Source of the DNA: CAZAKZ01 sp964485695
GTDB taxonomy: Bacteria > Planctomycetota > JAFGQW01
Length of the DNA: 6,824 bases
NCBI GenBank assembly: GCA_964485695.1
Contig: CAZAKZ010000230.1
Coordinates: 1-6,824, forward strand
Direction: 5' to 3'
Each line of letters opens with the position of its first letter. The first letter of the stretch is position 1. Below are positions 1 through 5,265 of this stretch, in pieces. Both the position numbers and the translations under genes were made by a program. The notes under the pieces were generated by a model. The model made no database searches, was not told the DNA's origin, and saw only the letters and a program-made list of their open reading frames with translations.

Positions 1-84
1 GCTGACGCCGAACACGGTGACGATGATCTGGGGCTCGGCCTGGGCCTCGATCTCCGATCCGCTGAAGACGGTGAGGTTCACCAT
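1..84 (-). CDS. N-terminal fragment of an unidentified protein (runs off left edge)
   Basis: The first 28 codons of a minus-strand gene are visible, from the ATG at 84 to base 1 with no stop. The peptide begins MVNLTVFSGSEIEAQ and ends IIVTVFGVS. Coding support is strong for so short a piece: all codons but one end in G or C, as in the operon upstream, and a GAGGGT Shine-Dalgarno sequence sits about 7 nt before the ATG (plus-strand 92-97). It lies 88 nt downstream of MTase-A on the same strand, so it could be the last gene of that operon or start its own transcript from the candidate promoter in the gap. There is no signal peptide or membrane segment in the visible part. The hydrophobic strand ending in VFG faintly recalls the LiaF/DUF1707-like beta domains, which often read as a strand followed by a VFGG-type turn, but 28 residues are too few to assign a family. 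Confidence 0.7.
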   Translation of the reverse strand, partial: MVNLTVFSGSEIEAQAEPQIIVTVFGVS

Positions 85-142
85 GCAATCTACCCTCATT
101 CAAAGGTGATCGAAGGGCGCGTATTCGTCCACACGTCGGAAG

Positions 143-171
143 ATTACACCATTGTTTCGAGAAAATCGAAA
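143..171 (-). promoter_or_regulatory. Candidate sigma70-type promoter for the left-edge gene
   Basis: On the minus strand TGTAAT (plus 143-148) matches five of six bases of the -10 consensus. It lies 17 nt downstream of TTTCGA (plus 166-171), which is only a three-of-six match to -35. The predicted start of transcription is near 136, giving a leader of about 50 nt before the ATG at 84. The gap is clearly more AT-rich than its surroundings, which is typical of a promoter, but the weak -35 keeps this tentative. Read-through from the upstream operon is equally possible. Confidence 0.3.
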
Positions 172-187
172 TTCATCGCTTCTCGAA
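156..187. repeat. 8-bp inverted repeat spanning the stop codon of MTase-A
   Basis: TTCGAGAA (156-163) and TTCTCGAA (180-187) are perfect inverted repeats separated by 16 nt. The stop codon of MTase-A (173-175) lies in the loop. In RNA from either strand this gives an 8-bp stem. No T-run follows on the minus strand, so it is not a standard intrinsic terminator. It could be an RNA-stabilising 3' structure, a weak transcription barrier, or an operator for the promoter it overlaps. Confidence 0.4.
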
Positions 188-790
188 GGTGGTCAGCCAG
201 AACTCCTTCCGGAAGGGGGCCTCGGCATCGGCGGCCCGGCATGCCAGGCCGAACCGGGCCGCTTCTCGAGCCAGGCACCGGACGGAGGTGGCGCGGGTTT
301 CCCGGAAACGCCCCCGTAGCACGGCCTTGATCCGCCGGGTGGCCGCGTGCAGCGATATTGGGTGGCGCAGGCTCACCAGGACGTATTTCCGGCTCACCCG
401 GGTGATTTCCTCGAGTAACCGGGCCCGGGCTTCGGCCCCCTCCAGGTGGTAGAGAAACCGCATGCACAGCACCGCGTCGAAGGCCGCATCCGGAAAGGGG
501 AGTCGGAGGACGTCGGCCACCAGGACCCGGCCGGTGGCCTCGGCCTCGGCTTTGAGCATGGCTGGAGAGATATCCGCCGACACCACGCGGTGCCCGGCGG
601 CCTCGAGATGGCGGCTGACGCGGCCCGTGCCCGCCGGTACGTCCAGGATGTCCAGGCCGGTGGGGAGTCGGCCCAGGGCTCTGTCCAGGACCCGCATCTC
701 CGCCTGATGCCGGGCCGGGGACCGGCGGGCGTACTCGGCGGCGCGGTCGGGGCTGAGGTACCGGTCCTCGATGCGTTCGGCGTCCTTCAT
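173..790 (-). CDS. Class I SAM-dependent methyltransferase (MTase-A)
   Basis: This 205-residue protein is a cytoplasmic class I (Rossmann-fold) S-adenosylmethionine methyltransferase of the Methyltransf_11/25 type. Motif I is DILDVPAGTGR at residues 47-57. The acidic residue ending strand beta-2 is D73 (VVSADIS). Motif II is VADVLRLPF (91-99), followed by FDAVLCMRFLYHL (104-116). About 28 residues precede the core and may form a substrate lid (YLSPDRAAEYARR). The family methylates small molecules, lipids or proteins, and nothing visible fixes the acceptor. The ATG at 790 lies 4 nt after the stop of the upstream permease, with its ribosome site (GGGAAG, plus 799-804) inside the permease gene, so translation is coupled. 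It is the sixth gene of the cluster and a paralogue of MTase-B at 3486-4151. Family is certain; substrate is unknown. Confidence 0.93.
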   Translation of the reverse strand: MKDAERIEDRYLSPDRAAEYARRSPARHQAEMRVLDRALGRLPTGLDILDVPAGTGRVSRHLEAAGHRVVSADISPAMLKAEAEATGRVLVADVLRLPFPDAAFDAVLCMRFLYHLEGAEARARLLEEITRVSRKYVLVSLRHPISLHAATRRIKAVLRGRFRETRATSVRCLAREAARFGLACRAADAEAPFRKEFWLTTFEKR

Positions 791-794
791 GCGT

Positions 795-1586
795 TCAGCT
801 TCCCGTGCTGCGATACCCCCGGACGCCCAGGTTCCAGACCCCCAGGCAGGCCAGCGCGCTCACCGCCGCCACCAGGGGGGTGAGGTAACAGAGGGTACGA
901 AACCCGGTCTTCTGGAGAAAGTGGGTGGCCGGATAAAAAGACACGAAGGCAAAAGGGATCACCCAGCTCAGCACCGCGCCGATGGAGGGGCCGAAGATGG
1001 GGACCGGATAGCGGCCGAACTGGATCAGGTTCCAGACCGGGGCCACCACTCCGATACGGTCCTCGAAGAAGAAGCTCAGGCAGGACAGCATGGAGAAGAC
1101 CGAGAAGTAGATGACGGCACCGGACACCACCAGCACACCCAGCCAGAGGACGTCCGGCAGGTGCCACTGGAGGTCCAGCTGCCTCCCGGCCCAGATCGTG
1201 ACCCCCAGGCCCACGATCATCTCTTGCAGGGACGTGAGGCGGATTCTTTCCAGCAGGAGATGGGCGAGGGTGGGCATGGGGCGGAGAAGGAGGCGGTCGA
1301 ACCGGCCCTCGATGATATAGCGCTCCGGGAACTCGAAGAGGTTGATGCTGAAGATGCTGAAGAGGCCGTAGGGGATGAGACTCAGGCCGTAGATGAAGAA
1401 CACCTCCTCCCGACTCCACCCCCAGAGGTCGTGGATGCGGTGGAACAGGAGCACCACGAAGAGGATACCGGCCGCGGTGCCTAGAACGCTGGCCAGGATT
1501 TCACCGAAGAAATCGGCCTTGTAGGCCAGGCGCGCCTTGAGGCTCTGGACCAGAAATCCGGTGTAGAGGGTAAGGGTGCGCCGCAT
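795..1586 (-). CDS. ABC-2 family permease B (COG3694/DUF990-like)
   Basis: This 263-residue polytopic inner-membrane protein is one of two permeases of an ABC exporter. About six hydrophobic segments are visible, near residues 28-48, 63-85, 121-135, 146-170, 202-222 and 233-254. Two features typical of the DUF990/ABC2_membrane_6 group (COG3694) stand out: EGRFDRLLLRPMP (93-105), a cytoplasmic loop after the second helix, and the FGRYPVPIFGP segment (190-200), where the family carries an RYP motif. Length matches the usual 260-270 residues. The ATG at 1586 follows the stop of permease A by 4 nt and has an AGGGGGG ribosome site with 8-nt spacing (plus 1595-1601), so the start is well supported. 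It should pair with permease A and the ATPase. The substrate of this transporter class is generally uncharacterised, and homology does not reveal it here. Confidence 0.92.
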   Translation of the reverse strand: MRRTLTLYTGFLVQSLKARLAYKADFFGEILASVLGTAAGILFVVLLFHRIHDLWGWSREEVFFIYGLSLIPYGLFSIFSINLFEFPERYIIEGRFDRLLLRPMPTLAHLLLERIRLTSLQEMIVGLGVTIWAGRQLDLQWHLPDVLWLGVLVVSGAVIYFSVFSMLSCLSFFFEDRIGVVAPVWNLIQFGRYPVPIFGPSIGAVLSWVIPFAFVSFYPATHFLQKTGFRTLCYLTPLVAAVSALACLGVWNLGVRGYRSTGS

Positions 1587-1590
1587 TCTG

Positions 1591-2403
1591 TCAGCCCCCC
1601 TGGATCACAAGCTTGCGCATCACCTGTCTCCAGACAAGGTGAGCCGCGCCGTAGAGAAGGGCTGTCCAGAGCCCCTGGAGGGCCAGGGCCGACAGGGCCT
1701 CGGTTCCGGAGAAGCGCCCCAGGTAGAGGGCCGCCGGTGTGTGGGCGATGTGGCGAAAGGGCAGGTAGAGGGAAGCCGCATAGAGCCAGTCGGGAAAGAA
1801 CTCCAGGGGCATGAGCAGCCCGCTCAGGAGCTGGATGGTGTAGTGCTTGGCGCTGATGATGCCCATGATGGACCGGGTCATGAAAGCGATGAGCCCCACC
1901 AGGAAATTGAGGTAAGCCAGCAGAAGAAAGCTCAGCACGGCGCTGAAGAGGAAAGCCGGCCATGCGGCCGGATCGGCGGGGGGACGGATGGGGAACAGGG
2001 CGAATACGGCCACGCTCACGGGCCCTGTGAAGGCTGTGATCCGGAACAGGCTCTCGCCCGCGGCCAGGCCGGTCATGGCGTGGAGCAGGCTCACGGGTCG
2101 GGCCAGGTAGAGGGTGATATGGCCCTCGGTCACCAGAGTGGCAATTTCCCGGTCGATGTTGTTGAAGTAGAAGCTCCGGATGATCCAGCCCAGGGCCACG
2201 TAGGTGATGATCTCGTCCAGGACGTATCCCCGGATCGCGGCGCCCGGAGCGGCGTGGGCGTAGACTGCACGCCAGATGAAGTAGTAGATGGACACGTTGA
2301 GGGTGTAGGTCAGGATACCGGTCACGTAGCGGAGCCGGTAGGCGAGGATGCGCAGGAATCCGGCCCGCACGAAGGCGGTCATACGGATCGCGGCAAGCCT
2401 CAT
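1591..2403 (-). CDS. ABC-2 family permease A (COG4587-like)
   Basis: This 270-residue polytopic membrane protein is the partner permease. Six hydrophobic segments are apparent, near residues 27-47, 63-80, 117-138, 149-175, 183-205 and 238-257. The segment GHITLYLARPVSLLHA (94-109) is the counterpart of the LLRP loop of permease B. GLLMPLEFFPDWLY (195-208), followed by LPF and a proline-rich AHTPAALYLG (220-229), is typical of COG4587-type permeases. The frame stays open upstream as far as 2598, but I choose the ATG at 2403. It lies 2 nt after the ATPase stop, has a strong GGGAGG ribosome site with 7-nt spacing (plus 2411-2416), and gives the family's normal length, whereas the longer start would sit deep inside the ATPase gene. 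A second ATG seven codons in is less well placed. Tight spacing with the ATPase implies coupled, stoichiometric synthesis. Confidence 0.92.
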   Translation of the reverse strand: MRLAAIRMTAFVRAGFLRILAYRLRYVTGILTYTLNVSIYYFIWRAVYAHAAPGAAIRGYVLDEIITYVALGWIIRSFYFNNIDREIATLVTEGHITLYLARPVSLLHAMTGLAAGESLFRITAFTGPVSVAVFALFPIRPPADPAAWPAFLFSAVLSFLLLAYLNFLVGLIAFMTRSIMGIISAKHYTIQLLSGLLMPLEFFPDWLYAASLYLPFRHIAHTPAALYLGRFSGTEALSALALQGLWTALLYGAAHLVWRQVMRKLVIQGG

Positions 2404-2405
2404 AG

Positions 2406-3437
2406 TCAGGCCTCCCGGGTCGGGGGCGGGACAGTGCCTTCGCGGTAGATGCGCTTCACCACGTTCTCGATGCTCGGCTCGGGAATCTCGATGTCGGCCA
2501 CTTCCACCTCGTTCAGGAGCGACCGGATCAGATCCGCGGGGCGAGTCCGGTGCCGGTCGAAGGTGGCCCGATACCGGAGCGGAGACACCGGCTCCCACCC
2601 GACGCCCTCTCCCCCCAGTCCCTCCAGGACACCGGAGGGCGGAGGCGAGAGGAGATCCACCATGAGGTGGGTCTCGCCGGCGTGGGCGGCCTTGATCTCC
2701 TCGAGAGGTCCGTCGAACAGGAGCTTCCCGTGGTCGAGGATCAGGATGCGCTCACACAGCGCCTCGATGTCGCGCAGATCGTGGGTGGTGATGAGGGTCG
2801 TGGTGTGAAACTCCCGGTTGATCTCCTTCAGGAAGGCCCGCACCGCGTCCTTGGCCACGATGTCCAGACCGATGGTGGGCTCGTCCAGGAACAGCAGCCT
2901 CGGTGCGTGGAGCAGGCTGGCCGCCAGGTCGCACCGCATGCGTTGGCCGAGGCTGAGCTTTCGCACCGGGGTATGGAGGAGGGGGGCGATATCCAGGATG
3001 GTGTCCAGGCGGTGAATACGTTCCTCGAGGGTGGAGCCCGGCACGTCGTAGATCTTTCCCAGCAGGTGGAAGCTCTCGATGACCGCGAGGTCCCACCAGA
3101 GCTGAGTGCGCTGTCCGAACACCGCTCCGATGTGTTTCACGTAGGCGATGCGGTTGCGGTGGGGGATGTACCCGGCCACCCGCAATTCTCCCGAGGTCGG
3201 TACCAGGATGCCGGTGAGCATCTTCACGGTGGTGGATTTGCCCGCGCCGTTGGGACCGATGAGGCCGATCCTCTCACCCGGTCGGACCTCGAAGGAGACC
3301 TCGCTGACGGCGTTCAGAGTCCGGTAGCGGCGGTGGAACAGATCGCGCACCCCGCCCCAGATCCCGACGCGCCGGCGAAAGACGCGAAAGGACTTGGTCA
3401 GGTTGCGGACCTCGATGGCGATGTCGGAGTCGGTCAT
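2406..3437 (-). CDS. ABC transporter ATP-binding protein (COG4586, NatA-like)
   Basis: This 343-residue ATPase energises the exporter formed with the two downstream permeases. All nucleotide-binding motifs are intact: Walker A GPNGAGKST (61-69), Q-loop Q109 in FGQRTQLWWDL, signature LSLGQ (161-165), Walker B LLFLDEP (181-187) with the D-loop GLD (190-192), and switch histidine H219 in TTHD. The FGQRTQLWWDL stretch and the long basic insert before Walker A (about 20-40) are typical of COG4586 rather than of generic NatA/CcmA proteins. Residues from about 252 form an accessory C-terminal domain ending IEIPEPSIENVVKRIYREG, also normal for the group. Length is standard. The ATG at 3437 has an AAGGGA ribosome site 6 nt upstream (plus 3444-3449). 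Direction is inferred to be export, from the ABC-2 permeases and the absence of a substrate-binding protein gene. Substrate unknown. Confidence 0.95.
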   Translation of the reverse strand: MTDSDIAIEVRNLTKSFRVFRRRVGIWGGVRDLFHRRYRTLNAVSEVSFEVRPGERIGLIGPNGAGKSTTVKMLTGILVPTSGELRVAGYIPHRNRIAYVKHIGAVFGQRTQLWWDLAVIESFHLLGKIYDVPGSTLEERIHRLDTILDIAPLLHTPVRKLSLGQRMRCDLAASLLHAPRLLFLDEPTIGLDIVAKDAVRAFLKEINREFHTTTLITTHDLRDIEALCERILILDHGKLLFDGPLEEIKAAHAGETHLMVDLLSPPPSGVLEGLGGEGVGWEPVSPLRYRATFDRHRTRPADLIRSLLNEVEVADIEIPEPSIENVVKRIYREGTVPPPTREA

Positions 3438-3485
3438 GGTTGTTCCCTTGGACTGGTAGGAAAATAGCGCCCCGGGCGTCTTCGA
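3438..3485 (-). other. 48-nt gap in the operon with a GC-rich palindrome
   Basis: This is the only sizeable gap inside the cluster, between MTase-B and the ATPase. It contains the ATPase ribosome site and, just after the MTase-B stop, the interrupted palindrome CGCCCCGGGCG (3468-3478). On the minus strand the palindrome is followed by C and TATTTT. In RNA the best hairpin has only four CGCC/GGCG pairs with a 3-nt loop and a broken U-run, so it could at most give partial termination between the first two genes and the transporter. No convincing promoter is visible. Confidence 0.3.
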
Positions 3486-4151
3486 TCAAGCCATGGAGCT
3501 CTGTCTGAGGGAAACCACGTGCAGGGCGGAGACGCCGGGGAAGAGAGACCGGCTCCGGAGGACTTCGAGGCCGGCCCGGGCGGCCAGGCCCTCGAGGTGG
3601 GCCCTGTCCAGGATGAACCTGCGGGACTCACCCCGGGTGCGGTCTTTGCGCCGCCTCCGGGCGGCCTGGTAGTTTCCCGAGAGGAAGAGGCTGATCACGA
3701 TGGGCCCCGAGGTCACCCGTTTGAGCTCTGCCAGGGAGGCGAGGCGGTCGGCGTCGTCGTGGAGGTGGTGGAGAAACCGCAGGCAGACCGTGGCGCCGAA
3801 GACCCGTTCCCGAAAGGGGAGGCGGGGCAGGGCCGCGTTCAGAAAGCAGACCGTATCTCCGGGGACGGCTTCCCGGGCCCGGGCGAGCATGGGCACCGAG
3901 GCGTCCACGGCCGCGGCCGGGCCAAAGGCCGTGAGGGAAGGCAGGAATCGTCCCGTGCCGCAAGGCGAGTCCAGGAGGGGCCCGCGAGCTCCGGCCTTGG
4001 AGAGGGCCCGGACCACGAGGTGCGCCTCCCTTCGCGATGCCAGACGTCGCAGCCACGTGCGATGGTGCTTCCGGGCGTAGTCCTCGGCGGTACGGGTATT
4101 GCGGTAGGCCTCGCGCACCTGGTCTGGATCGATGCGGTTCAGGGAGCGCAT
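3486..4151 (-). CDS. Class I SAM-dependent methyltransferase (MTase-B)
   Basis: This 221-residue protein is a second cytoplasmic class I methyltransferase. Motif I is PLLDSPCGTGR (58-68), the strand beta-2 acidic residue is D83 (AAVDAS), and LNAALPRLPF (104-113) with FGATVCLRFLHHL (118-130) covers motifs II and III. It resembles MTase-A along its length: an N-terminal EDYAR element, P-x-GTGR in motif I, an RFL[YH]HL motif, and a basic ARRRRK element after the VISL strand (compare TRRIK after VSL in MTase-A). The extra length is mostly at the N-terminus and in the post-core segment. The gene overlaps the 3' end of the lipoprotein gene by 13 nt, implying coupled translation. Its ribosome site, GGAG about 11 nt upstream, is rather distant, but there is no alternative ATG nearby. 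The acceptor substrate is unknown. Confidence 0.93.
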   Translation of the reverse strand: MRSLNRIDPDQVREAYRNTRTAEDYARKHHRTWLRRLASRREAHLVVRALSKAGARGPLLDSPCGTGRFLPSLTAFGPAAAVDASVPMLARAREAVPGDTVCFLNAALPRLPFRERVFGATVCLRFLHHLHDDADRLASLAELKRVTSGPIVISLFLSGNYQAARRRRKDRTRGESRRFILDRAHLEGLAARAGLEVLRSRSLFPGVSALHVVSLRQSSMA

Positions 4152-4936
4152 GATCGGGATATCTCCGATCCTGGGCCGAGGTAATAGACGCGGTCCCGGA
4201 TCTTCTGGATACCGCCCTCGAGGACGGGCTTGTGGTGCAGGAGGTTCCGTGGCGGCCTGGGCAGTACGGTGATGGATCTCGCCCGGAGCCGTCCTTCGAG
4301 GCGCCCTCTCCCCAGGAGATGCGCCTGGCCGAAGAACACAACGGGGAAGTGGCCGCGGTGTTGCTGAATGAACGACCGGGCGCGGGCGGCGATGACACGG
4401 TCCCGGAGGTCGAGGGGGGGGCGATTGAGATTCTCCACGGGAAACACCAGCCAGCCGCGCGACCTCGCCCGCTCGAGGAAGGCAGCAAAGCCCTCCGGAT
4501 CGCAGCCTTTCGGTCCGAGCCAGGACCGCGGATTTCGCTGATTCACGCGGCGGCGAAGTCCATCGAGGGAGAGACGCCCTTCGAGATACCCCTGCAGGTC
4601 GTCGCGGTCCTCCAACCGCAGAAATTCGACGATGAGCAGGAGAGGACCGACGTGGTCCGCGATCCGGTCCAGGAGTCTGAGAGCCCGGGCATGGTAGGCT
4701 CGATCCGTGTGGTAATCCCCCAGAAGCAGGAGATTGGCCCTGGAGATGGATTGGAGCAACGCCCGGAGTGAGGCATTGCCTTCCACCTTGTTTCCCACGG
4801 TGCGGTGGAACTCAGACTTGTACCTCTCCAGGTTCCGGGTGTCTGCCCTGGGGGCCGGTTCCTGGATCGGGGGGGCATCGACCCAGGCGCAGCCCCCGGA
4901 GAAAAGGCACCCCAGGATGAGAATCGTCTTGATCAT
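4139..4936 (-). CDS. ChaN-like (Tiki superfamily) putative lipoprotein
   Basis: This 265-residue exported protein resembles the ChaN/haem-binding-uptake family (PF04187), which belongs to the Tiki/TraB/ChaN fold group. Landmarks are LLLLGDYHTDRAYH (69-82) at the position of the family GExHxxxxxH motif, LLIVEF (100-105), QGYLEGRLSLDGLRRR (115-130), and VVFFGQAHLLG (199-209), matching the second G-x-x-H motif. Family members are ChaN iron or haem proteins and Tiki-type metal-dependent proteases, so the activity here is uncertain. I choose the ATG at 4936 rather than an in-frame ATG at 5053. It has a GAGGA ribosome site with 5-nt spacing (plus 4942-4946) and starts a signal peptide, MIKTILILGCLFSGGC, with a candidate lipidated C16. 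The lipobox is imperfect (serine at -3), so ordinary secretion is possible. It is the first gene of the cluster, and its 3' end overlaps MTase-B. Confidence 0.82.
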   Translation of the reverse strand: MIKTILILGCLFSGGCAWVDAPPIQEPAPRADTRNLERYKSEFHRTVGNKVEGNASLRALLQSISRANLLLLGDYHTDRAYHARALRLLDRIADHVGPLLLIVEFLRLEDRDDLQGYLEGRLSLDGLRRRVNQRNPRSWLGPKGCDPEGFAAFLERARSRGWLVFPVENLNRPPLDLRDRVIAARARSFIQQHRGHFPVVFFGQAHLLGRGRLEGRLRARSITVLPRPPRNLLHHKPVLEGGIQKIRDRVYYLGPGSEISRSCAP

Positions 4937-4958
4937 GGTGGTCCTCGATGGGGAACGC

Positions 4959-4976
4959 GGCGATGAAAATATCGCC
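4959..4976 (-). repeat. Short hairpin in the leader of the lipoprotein gene
   Basis: GGCGAT (4959-4964) and ATCGCC (4971-4976) are perfect 6-bp inverted repeats with a 6-nt loop, lying 23 nt upstream of the lipoprotein start codon and 13 nt upstream of its ribosome site. In the minus-strand transcript they form a small stem with an ATTTTC loop. This could be a leader structure affecting stability or translation, or simply chance. Confidence 0.3.
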
Positions 4977-5017
4977 ACGGCCGTCGGCTCCGGGACGTTA
5001 TACCGTGAGACCTGTGG

Positions 5018-5027
5018 ATATCGATAT
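5018..5027. promoter_or_regulatory. ATATCGATAT palindrome, candidate operator
   Basis: ATATCGATAT is a perfect 10-bp palindrome in the divergent control region. One further pair extends it to 14 nt with a single G/T mismatch per arm. It overlaps the candidate -10 region of the minus-strand promoter and lies about 60 nt upstream of the plus-strand -35. That position suits a regulator-binding site for the operon, but AT-rich short palindromes also arise by chance. Confidence 0.3.
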
Positions 5028-5053
5028 TCAGACCTATTTTGTGTTCGTCTCAA
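5024..5053 (-). promoter_or_regulatory. Candidate promoter for the lipoprotein/methyltransferase/ABC operon
   Basis: On the minus strand TTGAGA (plus 5048-5053) matches five of six bases of the -35 consensus. The best -10 is GAATAT (plus 5024-5029) at 18-nt spacing, only three of six. Transcription would start near 5017, about 80 nt before the lipoprotein ATG. A better -10 hexamer, TATAAC (plus 4997-5002), exists downstream but has no recognisable -35 at the right distance. A promoter in this AT-richer interval is likely; its exact position is not. Confidence 0.35.
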
Positions 5054-5087
5054 ACTGGAACTTCCTAAATTGTCCTAGTGACTTTGG

Positions 5088-5116
5088 TTGCAGAAATTCA
5101 TCCTGGATCCTATAAT
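5088..5116 (+). promoter_or_regulatory. Sigma70-type promoter for the secreted hydrolase gene
   Basis: TTGCAG (5088-5093) is separated by exactly 17 nt from a perfect TATAAT (5111-5116). The -35 shares only its TTG with the consensus, but the perfect -10 and ideal spacing make this the best promoter in the window. It would start transcription near 5123 and give a leader of about 140 nt before the ATG at 5266. It faces away from the operon, so the two units are divergently transcribed. Confidence 0.6.
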
Positions 5117-5144
5117 TATACTACTTGAGAGAAAAACGGGGAGG

Positions 5145-5158
5145 ATGGATGCATCCAT
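5145..5158. promoter_or_regulatory. Perfect 14-bp palindrome in the hydrolase leader
   Basis: ATGGATGCATCCAT is a perfect 14-bp palindrome about 20-35 nt downstream of the predicted start of transcription. It directly follows GGGGAGG (5138-5144), which looks like a strong Shine-Dalgarno sequence. Such a position suits a repressor operator. The palindrome also contains two ATGs opening tiny frames: one of six codons from 5145 to the TGA at 5163-5165, and one of three codons from 5149. These could act as a leader peptide, though the first ATG touches the ribosome site with no spacing. Confidence 0.45.
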
Positions 5159-5265
5159 AGCCTGAATCATGCCCGGCGCTTCGTCGTGCCCGCCTCGATT
5201 TTCGGGAGACGGGAACGCAGGCCTGGTTTCGAGAACAGGCTTGAGCGCCATCGAACCGAGCGGAA
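5159..5265 (+). other. Long 5' leader of the hydrolase gene
   Basis: This is non-coding sequence between the palindrome and the hydrolase start. GCCTG (5221-5225) and CAGGC (5236-5240) can form a 5-bp hairpin with a 10-nt loop about 25 nt before the start codon. The upstream arm is part of an 8-bp palindrome, CAGGCCTG (5218-5225), which could compete for pairing. I recognise no riboswitch class. The ATG at 5169 opens a frame that overlaps the hydrolase gene in another register and has the composition of a shadow. Confidence 0.3.

Noticed and set aside
771..1484. Plus-strand frame of about 237 codons opposite permease B
   Set aside because: It is very rich in Glu, Asp, Gln and His, which is the complement of hydrophobic membrane codons. 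It is a shadow of permease B.
1576..2448. Plus-strand open frame of about 290 codons opposite permease A
   Set aside because: It is a Gly/Glu/His/Gln-rich low-complexity translation lying antisense to a clear membrane permease, with no ribosome site or family motif.
2404..2598. N-terminal extension of permease A to 2598
   Set aside because: It would overlap the ATPase gene by about 190 nt and add a Pro/Arg-rich segment not expected in this family. The ATG at 2403 has a strong ribosome site and ideal spacing.
2550..3467. Long plus-strand open frame (about 305 codons) opposite the ABC ATPase
   Set aside because: It is the antisense of an ATPase with every ABC motif intact. The translation is rich in Glu, Gln, Asp, His and Val with no recognisable motif, as expected of a shadow frame in GC-rich DNA.
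3468..3478. GC palindrome followed by TATTTT as an intrinsic terminator inside the operon
   Set aside because: The RNA hairpin has at most four pairs with a 3-nt loop and a short interrupted U-run. It is reported only as part of the gap description.
3519..4184. Plus-strand frame of about 221 codons opposite MTase-B
   Set aside because: It is antisense to a gene with intact methyltransferase motifs. The Gly/Glu/Arg-rich composition is typical of a shadow.
4937..5053. N-terminal extension of the lipoprotein gene to the in-frame ATG at 5053
   Set aside because: The extension is polar, would bury the signal peptide 39 residues inside the protein, and lacks the strong ribosome site found just before 4936.
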